Of a stretch of 64,000 nt of DNA, positions 1 through 6,606 are shown piece after piece. The stretch is taken from contig JAFRSU010000047.1 of NCBI GenBank assembly GCA_017427415.1, positions 1-64,000 of the forward strand, read 5' to 3'. The stretch's first letter is position 1. The number at the start of each line of letters is the position of its first letter. Below the pieces are notes generated by a model. The model made no database searches. It was not told where the DNA came from and saw only the letters and a program-made list of their open reading frames with translations. The DNA comes from Lachnospiraceae bacterium. Lineage in GTDB: Bacteria; Bacillota; Clostridia; Lachnospirales; Lachnospiraceae. Both the position numbers and the translations under genes were made by a program.

Positions 1-1592
1 ATTGAGCCTGTATTATAACAGTTGGTTATTGTTCCTTCATAGTTATATCCGGCCACGCCTCCGACAAAAGCTCCATCTCCACCACTAATCGAGCCTGTAT
101 TATAACAGTTGATTATTATTCCAAAATTGTATCCGGCCACGCCTCCGATATATGATTTGCCTTTTATTTCTCCGCCTTCAACACCTATATTCTTTACAGT
201 TCCATTACTACTGATATACCCAAATAATCCTTGATTTTTTCTATCATCTACATCTTCAAATCCGGTATTATTCAGACCAATTATCTTCTTAATATTTCCA
301 TCAAATTGTCCTGAATAAAATGCATTATCTGTATAGGAATTATAGTATCCTATCGGTACCCACAATTTATCTGTACATATTATATCGTTTGTCAAAATTG
401 CACATGCAGAAATATTTGAAGTATATCCGTTTGTACCATTTACAATATCCGAAAACTGTTTAAGCATATTGTAATCGGATATCTCATAAGGATTGTTTTG
501 GCTTCCTCCATTTTCACTTCCGCTTAATATACGTGCGGGCCAGTCTTTTACAGGCACTATACTATTATCTACAACATGATCTTCCGGAATTCCGGTTTTC
601 TTAGTAAAATTAACCCCATTTAAATGAGGATAGAAATAATTATTATCATCGTTTTCCTGATAAAGCCAAGGGTTAACTTCATCAGGTCCAAAGGCAAATT
701 CCATATTCTGATCAGCATTACTGCCGGTCATCTTATCCGTTGTCAAACCTTTGACTGTATTGCTATTATCTTGATTACCGATAGCGTTTGAAACATTACT
801 TCTATTACTATCATAATAACAGTAGGTTATTGTTCCACCAAAATTCTCTCCGGCCACGCCTCCGACATAAACAGCAGCTCCGCTACCACTAATCGAGCCT
901 GTGTTATAACAGTTGGTTATATCTCCCCAATTCTCTCCGGCCACGCCTCCGACCCATGCATTTTCTCCGCCACTAATCGAGCCTGTATTATAACAGTTGG
1001 TTATTGTTCCACCATTATATCCGGCCACGCCTCCGACATCAGCACTATCTCCGCTACCACTAATCGAGCCTGTGTTATAACAGTTGGTTATTGTTCCTTC
1101 ATTTCTTCCAGCCACGCCTCCGATAAAATCTTTTCCTTTTATTTCTCCGCCTTCAATGCCTATATTCTTTACAATTCCATTGCTACCGATACAACCAAAT
1201 AATCCTTGATATCCATCATTTACATCATTAAACCCGGTATTATTCAGACCGATTATCTTTTTTATTTCTTCATTATTATCATTAAAATGACCATTGTACT
1301 TATTATTTGCATTTCCTATCGGTACCCATAGTTTATCGGTACATACTATATCATTCATCAGTTTTGCACATGCACCAGTCTGTCCACCATTTACTATTCC
1401 GGCAAATTCTTTTAACTGGGCATAATTTGTTATCTGGTAAGGATCTCCTTCTGATCCAGAACCCTGCATAGTTACCGGTTCCTGAGCATATGTTTTTACG
1501 AACCCAAGATCGAGTCCCGCAAAATTTGATATTACTAAAGCCAGCACCAACATTGCACACAATATGACTTTAAATACCTTCTTGTTATTCAT
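1..1592 (-). CDS. Secreted GLUG-repeat surface protein (partial, C-terminus off the window)
   Basis: The reading frame opens at an ATG at 1592 behind a GGAGGA box and stays open to base 1 (530 codons), so the C-terminus lies outside. Residues 1-37 form a signal peptide: MNNKK, a hydrophobic core, then a probable cleavage after TYA. The rest has two homologous modules. Each starts with 'GDPYQI' or 'NNPYEI', continues through WVPIG and KKIIGLNNTGF, and ends in tandem GLUG-type repeats of the form VGGVAGxNxGxITNCYNTGSISG (key residues G, C, Y). The second module begins near base 530. GLUG motifs occur in extracellular, often adhesin-like, proteins; the ligand is unknown. The gene lies 31 nt downstream of a small membrane protein gene and is probably co-transcribed with it. 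Confidence 0.85.
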   Translation of the reverse strand, partial: MNNKKVFKVILCAMLVLALVISNFAGLDLGFVKTYAQEPVTMQGSGSEGDPYQITNYAQLKEFAGIVNGGQTGACAKLMNDIVCTDKLWVPIGNANNKYNGHFNDNNEEIKKIIGLNNTGFNDVNDGYQGLFGCIGSNGIVKNIGIEGGEIKGKDFIGGVAGRNEGTITNCYNTGSISGSGDSADVGGVAGYNGGTITNCYNTGSISGGENAWVGGVAGENWGDITNCYNTGSISGSGAAVYVGGVAGENFGGTITYCYYDSNRSNVSNAIGNQDNSNTVKGLTTDKMTGSNADQNMEFAFGPDEVNPWLYQENDDNNYFYPHLNGVNFTKKTGIPEDHVVDNSIVPVKDWPARILSGSENGGSQNNPYEISDYNMLKQFSDIVNGTNGYTSNISACAILTNDIICTDKLWVPIGYYNSYTDNAFYSGQFDGNIKKIIGLNNTGFEDVDDRKNQGLFGYISSNGTVKNIGVEGGEIKGKSYIGGVAGYNFGIIINCYNTGSISGGDGAFVGGVAGYNYEGTITNCYNTGS

Positions 1593-1623
1593 ACCTAAAA
1601 ATCCTCCACTATATTTAAGTTTT

Positions 1624-1956
1624 TTATATGTTTTTGTCATCTATATCGTCCGGTTTGCCTTTATTTTTCTCATTTATCTTTATGCATATGATAGTTATGG
1701 CGACTGCGGCGTTGAAGGATATGACCGCTGTCAATACATATCCGCCTGCATCCGCCGACAGTAGTGAGTTCCCGGCGAAGTCGGCATCAGCTATACTATG
1801 CATTCTTCCGTCAGCCATATATATCCATCCGACCAGCAATGCAAATATACCAAACGATACCGCACCCAGAGTCTTTATCATTCTTTCCTCTATTTTTCTC
1901 TTTTTCTTATAGGCCAGTTCGTGCATCAGGTCTATCCTTTGTCTGTTTGTTCTCAT
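1624..1956 (-). CDS. Small two-TM membrane protein, paralogue of the one at 3.5 kb
   Basis: About 110 residues. A basic cytoplasmic N-terminus (RQRIDLMHELAYKKKRK) is followed by a membrane segment near residues 30-47, a short extracellular loop, a second membrane segment near 75-93 and a charged C-tail. The layout and the 'RI..MH..A' start match the 3463..3816 protein, so the two are probably paralogues. The ATG at 1956 is preferred because AGG lies 8 nt upstream; an in-frame GTG lies 9 nt further out. A terminator separates it from the PrsW-like gene, and a TATAAT-like box lies upstream, so it probably heads its own transcript with the GLUG gene. No database family is recognised. A role as anti-sigma or accessory membrane protein is inference from context. 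Confidence 0.7.
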   Translation of the reverse strand: MRTNRQRIDLMHELAYKKKRKIEERMIKTLGAVSFGIFALLVGWIYMADGRMHSIADADFAGNSLLSADAGGYVLTAVISFNAAVAITIICIKINEKNKGKPDDIDDKNI

Positions 1957-2021
1957 AGTATTCACCTTTTCTTAAAGTGTGTGGATATATTATCCATTAT
2001 ATTTTTATTTTACCCTACATA

Positions 2022-2061
2022 TAAAAAGAGTCCTGTTTCGAATAAAATCCAGACAGGACTC
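2022..2061 (-). terminator. Intrinsic terminator after the PrsW-like gene
   Basis: A perfect 9-bp stem (gagtcctgt at 2028-2036 against acaggactc at 2053-2061) is followed on the minus strand by a T run at 2023-2027. It lies about 40 nt after the stop codon of the 2101..2742 gene, so it should end the sigma-factor operon. Confidence 0.85.
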
Positions 2062-2100
2062 AAAGTTAATCTTTTTATAGATTTCAGTACTATTTACAGA

Positions 2101-2742
2101 CTATTCAAAGTATTTTTTCAACTTTTTGCGGTATTTCTTAACTATCAGTACAGCTATGACCGTCACTATCGGGAACATATATCCTATATATGCGGGTACT
2201 CCGGTCCGTGATACCAGGATATTAAATGATGCATGATATACTATCGCTATGGTGAGCAGTCCCAAAGTCCCTGCCAGACGCAGCCATAGTTTTTCCCATA
2301 CTGCCTTCATGCCAAGCATAACTACCATACCTGTCACCACATGCATGGTACCGGTACCGAATCCCCTTATCAGGAGGTGCTGTATGTTAGATGTATCGTT
2401 GCCCAGGAGATAACATACATTTTCGAATGTCGCAAAGCCTATGGCTACCGTTATGGTATTCCCAGCCATCCTGTTCTTGGGAGGCTCAAATACCAAAAGA
2501 TAAAAAATTACCGGCAGCAGCTTCATAACTTCTTCCACCGTAGGTGATATCTCCACCGAAGCGGTGAGTGCATTAAGGCCGTATACAGCAGCTAAGAATG
2601 TATTGATATATGATGACAGCAGGCACATCGTCATGCCGCTGAGCATAAATATGATGATCCTTCGACGGTATGACTCAAGGCATAAAACAGCAACCAACAA
2701 TGGTGCCGCAAGACATATATAGATATTTTCGATATAATTCAT
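2101..2742 (-). CDS. PrsW-family glutamic-type intramembrane protease
   Basis: 213-residue polytopic membrane protein with the signature residues of the PrsW family in order: EE at residues 70-71 in 'SPTVEEVMKLLP', FE at 106-107 in 'FATFENVCYLL', H134 in 'GTMHVVTGM' and 'HASFN' at 170-174. In Bacillus subtilis, PrsW makes the site-1 cut in the anti-sigma factor RsiW and releases sigma-W. Here the gene is the last of a tight operon headed by an ECF sigma factor, 2 nt after a polytopic membrane protein, and it is closed by a strong terminator. A role in releasing that sigma factor from a membrane inhibitor is inferred from this context. Confidence 0.8.
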   Translation of the reverse strand: MNYIENIYICLAAPLLVAVLCLESYRRRIIIFMLSGMTMCLLSSYINTFLAAVYGLNALTASVEISPTVEEVMKLLPVIFYLLVFEPPKNRMAGNTITVAIGFATFENVCYLLGNDTSNIQHLLIRGFGTGTMHVVTGMVVMLGMKAVWEKLWLRLAGTLGLLTIAIVYHASFNILVSRTGVPAYIGYMFPIVTVIAVLIVKKYRKKLKKYFE

Positions 2743-2744
2743 CC

Positions 2745-3440
2745 TCAGCCTCCCGACTTAAGACTCTGAATCATAGACGATCCGTCCGCTTTAGCCACCC
2801 TGTCTTTTACAATTCTATCCACTGCCGGGATAAATAAGATATACGATATACTCAGCATTATATCGCTCCAGTAAAACGGATTTGTCCAGCTGTCATCAAA
2901 GAAAAAGCATGACAGGACCCATGTCTGGTATTCCAGATAACAGAATATGAAAGAGGCTCTGTATAACCATTTTGAAGTATAGGTTTTCCCGTATTTTCCC
3001 TTGTTATACAACCCGCCCTTTACTGTTTCTCTTAAAAGCATCCACATCAGCAAGGCACATATTACATTACTTAACACATCACCTTCGGAATACATGATAA
3101 ATCCCACCGCCATAGCGAAAGTAAATATCGGGATAAGTATCAGAGATCTGTATCTTTTACTGTCCATTTCCTTTTCTCTTATGTATTGTAAAAGAATTAT
3201 CAGGAAAAGATAGGATACATAACATCCGAGCTCATATATATGTCCGGAATGCGCCTCATCACCCAATAAAAGCGCATACAGCTCGTAGTAAAGTGCCGAC
3301 AGGAAGATAAGGGTATGATAAAGAAAGAGCAGCATCCACTCTCTTGTTCGGAATTTGACTGCTCTGATTATATCTATGATCATACATATCGCAATTATGA
3401 ATAAGCTTATCGAATTATTAAAGATATCTAACGAATTCAT
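2745..3440 (-). CDS. Polytopic membrane protein of unknown function
   Basis: 231 residues with roughly six or seven hydrophobic segments, short charged loops and a basic C-terminal tail (DRIVKDRVAK). No catalytic motif or known domain is visible. It lies between the small two-TM gene (22 nt upstream) and the PrsW-like gene (2 nt downstream), so it is surely part of the same transcript. The position suggests a sensor or partner of the protease, but nothing in the sequence proves it. Confidence 0.75.
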   Translation of the reverse strand: MNSLDIFNNSISLFIIAICMIIDIIRAVKFRTREWMLLFLYHTLIFLSALYYELYALLLGDEAHSGHIYELGCYVSYLFLIILLQYIREKEMDSKRYRSLILIPIFTFAMAVGFIMYSEGDVLSNVICALLMWMLLRETVKGGLYNKGKYGKTYTSKWLYRASFIFCYLEYQTWVLSCFFFDDSWTNPFYWSDIMLSISYILFIPAVDRIVKDRVAKADGSSMIQSLKSGG

Positions 3441-3462
3441 ATTCTTTACGCTTTAATCCTCT

Positions 3463-3816
3463 TTATCGTTCATCCTTTTCCTCACCGGATTCTTTTCTCC
3501 ACCTGTTCAACTTGTAGCAGAATATAGTGAGCGCTATTCCCAGTATAAATGCAAATATCCCGACGATAACATAGTTCAGGATATCCCTGTCGCTGAATAT
3601 GCTTCCGTACATAACATTCTGTGTCTGGCTGATGACCCCATCAGCTGAGCTGCCGGAAAGCCCCGGAAGGATAAACACTATAAAAAACATCGCAGCAGCA
3701 GCCACAAGTCCTGCACATACATAATACAGCCTTGCTTTTGCTTCTCTTGCTTTATGCTCTATCATAGCCGCTCTCTTATGCATTTCGGCTATTCTTTGCT
3801 CATTACTCTTAAGCAT
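3463..3816 (-). CDS. Small two-TM protein overlapping the ECF sigma gene; candidate anti-sigma factor
   Basis: 117 residues. A charged, probably helical cytoplasmic N-terminus (NEQRIAEMHKRAAMIEHK) is followed by a membrane segment near 30-50, a roughly 25-residue outer loop, a second membrane segment near 80-100 and a basic/acidic tail. Its start overlaps the end of the sigma gene by 8 nt, the usual position of a cognate anti-sigma factor. It has no zinc anti-sigma (HxxxCxxC) motif. It resembles the 1624..1956 protein in layout and opening residues. Anti-sigma function is inference from position and topology. Confidence 0.75.
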   Translation of the reverse strand: MLKSNEQRIAEMHKRAAMIEHKAREAKARLYYVCAGLVAAAAMFFIVFILPGLSGSSADGVISQTQNVMYGSIFSDRDILNYVIVGIFAFILGIALTIFCYKLNRWRKESGEEKDER

Positions 3817-4357
3817 ATGCGCTATATCCCTCCTTTTCCATTTCTCTTTTTAATACAGTCTTGGCCCTGGTGAGCCAATAATCCACTTTCTTCTTAGACA
3901 CATCCATGATGTCGGCGGCCTGTTCATAGCTTAGCTTTTCAAAATATACCAGCCATACCGCCTCTCTCAGCTCCGGTTCAAGCCTGCCTATACATCTGTG
4001 CAGAGCCTTTTCCTGAGCATCCTTACAAAGCGTATCTTCAAAATTCCCGCCATCCGCAGTGATCTCTTCGTTTAAGTCATCAAGGCTGAATACTTTCAGT
4101 CTTTTTTCCTTGGCATACAGGTGATATACCAGATTGTGTCCCGTCCTAAACAGATATGCTTTAAATCCCTGCTTTATCTTCGGTCTTTTAGCCATGATAT
4201 TGGCAAAAGCCTCTATCATCAGGTCCTCCGCATCCTCAAAGCTTGACAGATATCCTTTCAGATACGCAGTAAGAGCATCCCCATATCGCACCATGAGCTC
4301 ATCATAGCATTCGGTATGACCGTCTAAAAAAAGCCGGTAAAGCTCTTCGTCGCTCAT
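3809..4357 (-). CDS. ECF (group 4) sigma-70 family sigma factor
   Basis: 182 residues, the normal ECF length. Region 2 spans about residues 8-75 ('EDAEDLMIEAFANIMAKRP', 'FKAYLFRTGHNLVYHLY'). Region 4 spans about 115-172 ('LREAVWLVYFEKLSYEQAA' followed by a helix-turn-helix 'MDVSKKKVDYWLTRAK'). The ATG has a GGAGG 7 nt upstream. It is the first gene of an operon with two membrane proteins and a PrsW-like protease. A sigma-A type promoter lies upstream (4421..4449) and no obvious ECF-type promoter was seen, so basal transcription may be constitutive with control at the protein level (inference). Confidence 0.88.
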   Translation of the reverse strand: MSDEELYRLFLDGHTECYDELMVRYGDALTAYLKGYLSSFEDAEDLMIEAFANIMAKRPKIKQGFKAYLFRTGHNLVYHLYAKEKRLKVFSLDDLNEEITADGGNFEDTLCKDAQEKALHRCIGRLEPELREAVWLVYFEKLSYEQAADIMDVSKKKVDYWLTRAKTVLKREMEKEGYSAYA

Positions 4358-4420
4358 GTAGGATCCTCCCTCTTTAAACCTGACAGCAATCCATCAGTAT
4401 TATAATATATCTATATATTT

Positions 4421-4449
4421 ATAATACTTTATTTCCTATTAAGCGTCAA
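4421..4449 (-). promoter_or_regulatory. Sigma-A promoter of the ECF sigma operon
   Basis: On the minus strand TTGACG (4444-4449) and TATTAT (4421-4426) are separated by exactly 17 nt, about 65 nt upstream of the sigma gene start. Confidence 0.7.
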
Positions 4450-4456
4450 GGTTTTT

Positions 4457-4481
4457 GTGACAGGGTGACGGTTCTCTTGTG
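4457..4481. repeat. Degenerate copy of the GACAGG..GACGGTTCTC interspersed repeat
   Basis: The core 'gacagggtgacggttctc' matches the repeat cores near 31.8, 43.7 and 44.9 kb in either orientation. It lies in the spacer upstream of the sigma operon. Confidence 0.45.
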
Positions 4482-4505
4482 TTTTTTATTTCATCTTTAT
4501 CCGAC

Positions 4506-4553
4506 AAAAAAAGAATGCTTCCGACAACATTTAGGATCGGCCTGCATTCTTTT
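4506..4553 (-). terminator. Intrinsic terminator of the rimP-nusA-infB-rbfA-nrnA operon
   Basis: A 10-bp stem (aaaagaatgc 4509-4518 against gcattctttt 4544-4553) encloses a small ccga/tcgg stem. On the minus strand the structure ends in a run of T. It lies 85 nt after the nrnA stop codon. Confidence 0.75.
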
Positions 4554-4637
4554 CATACGCGTTTCATTTTTTGTACGGCTTCATTATAAAGTCCTACTGT
4601 GTCAAAATCTCGTAATAATTTTGACATTTTTGTAAAA

Positions 4638-5591
4638 TTATAATAGCTGTTTCTCAATTTCCTTTGTAAGTGAGTTGATGCAATCATGAGCCGAACCATA
4701 CATAGTACAGCCTGCAGCCCTCACATGGCCGCCTCCGGCAAACATAACGGATATCTTGCTCACATCCACTATGCAGTTGGACCTAAGGCTCACTTTCCAT
4801 TCACGTTTGTTAGCCTCTTTAAGAAGTATCGCCACCTCAACACCCTTGGTCACACGCAGCTGATCGATGATACCGCCCATATCGTTGTTGGTGATGCCGT
4901 AAAGCTTCTGTACTTCTGCGGGCACATAAGACACTATGACCTTCCCATCCATCAGAAGTATACTCTCCATCAGACATCTGCCAAGTATCTGGTTCTGCAC
5001 ATAAGTCTTCTCATAGAAAGTCTTATCGATGATATCACCCGGTATTACGCCTTTTTCTATAAGCATTCCGGCAGTCTCCATGGTTTTTCTGGTAACATTC
5101 GAATGCTTAAATACACCCGTATCATGCACGATACCCAGATACAGACAATTAGCTGTATTGACATCAATATACGTCTCATCAAATATCGAAGCCAGAAGTT
5201 CTGCAGTAGCAGCCGCCTCGGACACTATCATATTTTCATTGGCATATCCTGTGTTGGTCGGATGATGGTCGAAACAGTAAGTATATGCTGCATCCTTAAA
5301 ATACTTAAAACCATCCCCCAACCTCTCGGTATCACCGCTGTCAAGAGCTAAGAAAACATCATACTTCCCGGCATCGGGATAACCCGTGATCACTTTGTCG
5401 GTACCATTAAGGAAAAGAAACTCCGGAGAAACCTCCTCCAAATACACATCCGCTTCCTTCCCAAAACGGCTAAGGATATAATTATACATACCAAGGCACG
5501 AACCCACACAATCTCCGTCAGGTCTTACATGACCGCAGATACCTATGCGTCCTGCCTCTTCTATCCTTTTCCATAATTTCTCTAAATCCAC
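4638..5591 (-). CDS. nrnA: DHH/DHHA1 phosphoesterase, NrnA-type nanoRNase/pAp phosphatase
   Basis: About 317 residues, the usual NrnA length. The DHH domain shows 'GHVRPDGDCVGS' near residue 20, 'ALDSGDT', 'DHHPTN' and 'GIVHDTG'. The DHHA1 domain ends in 'GGGHVRAAGC', which binds the substrate end. The enzyme degrades 2-5 nt RNA to mononucleotides and dephosphorylates 3'-phosphoadenosine 5'-phosphate in the cytoplasm. The GTG at 5591 is preferred because AGAGGA lies 7 nt before it; a TTG two codons further upstream is too close to that site. It is the last gene of the nusA-infB-rbfA cluster, where it commonly follows rbfA in Firmicutes. Confidence 0.88.
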   Translation of the reverse strand: MDLEKLWKRIEEAGRIGICGHVRPDGDCVGSCLGMYNYILSRFGKEADVYLEEVSPEFLFLNGTDKVITGYPDAGKYDVFLALDSGDTERLGDGFKYFKDAAYTYCFDHHPTNTGYANENMIVSEAAATAELLASIFDETYIDVNTANCLYLGIVHDTGVFKHSNVTRKTMETAGMLIEKGVIPGDIIDKTFYEKTYVQNQILGRCLMESILLMDGKVIVSYVPAEVQKLYGITNNDMGGIIDQLRVTKGVEVAILLKEANKREWKVSLRSNCIVDVSKISVMFAGGGHVRAAGCTMYGSAHDCINSLTKEIEKQLL

Positions 5592-5607
5592 TTTCAAATC
5601 CTCTTAT

Positions 5608-5672
5608 CTTTGTCATTCTGAGCACAGCGAAGAATCTTATAAGATCCTTCATCGTTAACACTCTTCATAATG
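5608..5672. repeat. Interspersed repeat, TCATTCTGAG..GAAGAATCTT family
   Basis: The spacer between rbfA and nrnA contains 'gtcattctgag', 'gcgaagaatctt' and an inverted 'aagatccttc ... tcataatgac'. The same words occur in the rimP-nusA spacer (11622..11696). This looks like a short palindromic intergenic repeat. Confidence 0.6.
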
Positions 5673-5677
5673 ACATG

Positions 5678-6115
5678 TTATTCTTCATCCTCAGAATCCT
5701 CAAAATCCTCAGCCTCATCATCTTCAGAAACTTCAACCTCATCCTCATTTTCATCATCATGAAGATCAGCTGTGATCTCATCGATCAGATGAGACATATT
5801 AACACCATACTCTATCGACTGATCAGCTATAAAGCGCAGTTCGGGAGTATTTCTCATGTTCATATTATGAGCAAGCTGGCTTCTAAGGAAAGGAGCCGCA
5901 CTCTTAAGCCCTCTGATCGTATCCTGCTGAGCCTTCTCATCACCTAAAACACTGATGTACACCTTAGCAGTCTTAAGATCGGGAGCCACCTCAACATTAA
6001 CGATGGTAGTCATCGGAGACACTCTGGGATCCTTAACTTCCATTCTGATCAGGTTGCTCAGTTCCTTCTGAACTTCCTGATTTATCCTGATATTTTTAAT
6101 ACTGTTTTTTCTCAT
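5678..6115 (-). CDS. rbfA: Ribosome-binding factor A
   Basis: The protein from the ATG at 6115 is about 145 residues and starts 'MRKNSIKNIRINQEVQKELS' as in other RbfA proteins. The compact KH-like core (residues 5-112) includes 'MEVKDPRVSPMTTIV', 'AKVYISVLG' and 'TPELRFIADQSIEYG'. A 35-residue acidic tail (mostly E and D) follows. RbfA helps 30S maturation near the 5' end of 16S rRNA. An in-frame ATG at 6127 lies inside a hairpin and is less likely to be the start. rbfA is separated from infB by an unusual 480-nt structured spacer. Confidence 0.92.
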   Translation of the reverse strand: MRKNSIKNIRINQEVQKELSNLIRMEVKDPRVSPMTTIVNVEVAPDLKTAKVYISVLGDEKAQQDTIRGLKSAAPFLRSQLAHNMNMRNTPELRFIADQSIEYGVNMSHLIDEITADLHDDENEDEVEVSEDDEAEDFEDSEDEE

Positions 6116-6124
6116 ATAATGTAT

Positions 6125-6268
6125 CATGCCTCAGGCATGCTTACACATCGGTGACGTGCCTGTCGCGGCACCGATGGAAGTTTGAATTAATTCAAACTTA
6201 AAACTTAACCTCTTTATAAACAAGATGGATTGACGGTTACCTGTAACCTCATTTGTCTGCTTTGCAGA
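6125..6268. repeat. Train of five short perfect hairpins upstream of rbfA
   Basis: Inverted repeats in order: catgcc/ggcatg (6125-6139), catcggtg/caccgatg (6146-6176), a 22-nt palindrome centred on gaattaattc (6178-6199), ggttac/gtaacc (6235-6248) and tctgc/gcaga (6256-6268). None is followed by a T run, so they are not simple terminators. No open reading frame is visible. They adjoin the larger structure at 6270..6600. Confidence 0.65.
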
Positions 6269-6269
6269 T

Positions 6270-6600
6270 AGGCTGTGGAAGGCACTATATTGCGTTAAAA
6301 AGCATAAACTTTACAAGCTGTGAATATCATCATATTGCTATCGAAAACCGTAAGTAAGCGGTAGATGGACTACGTTCGCAGATGTTTCGTAATGAGGCGG
6401 AAAACGATTATCCAAATCGTTTTCCGAGTGTAGCACAAGTCGGTCCGGTATCAAGCGGACCGACGATTGCAAGCGTCCGAAATGAAGAAGCATATGCGGA
6501 CGTAAAGTACATCACCGCTTACAGTGTCGTGTTTTCGAAGTAATATGATGATATCACAGCGCAAAGTAAATCATAAGCAATATAGTGGCTGACACAGCCT
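6270..6600. other. 331-nt multi-branched inverted-repeat element (structured RNA or MITE) between infB and rbfA
   Basis: A long interrupted stem closes the whole segment. Paired blocks, outside to inside: aggctgtg/cacagcct (6270-6277 with 6593-6600), cactatattgc/gcaatatagtg (6283-6293 with 6577-6587), acttt/aaagt (6308-6312 with 6563-6567), gctgtg/cacagc (6317-6322 with 6555-6560), a 13-bp block (6324-6336 with 6542-6554), tcgaaaac/gttttcga (6341-6348 with 6531-6538) and gtaagcggt/accgcttac (6354-6362 with 6514-6522). Inside lie an 11-bp hairpin (6398-6426), a 9-bp hairpin (6439-6464) and a 6-bp hairpin (6474-6502). It has no coding content and matches no RNA family I can name. It may be transcribed with the infB operon; the functional strand is unknown. 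Confidence 0.6.
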
Positions 6601-6606
6601 TATCTA

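Noticed and set aside
1351..1560. A 69-codon reading frame inside the GLUG gene
   Set aside because: It is out of frame with the signal peptide and the GLUG repeats, which read in one frame from 1592 to the window edge.
6270..6600. 6S RNA, RNase P RNA, tmRNA or group II intron
   Set aside because: None of the conserved words or domain V-like elements of these RNAs is visible on either strand, so the segment is left unnamed.
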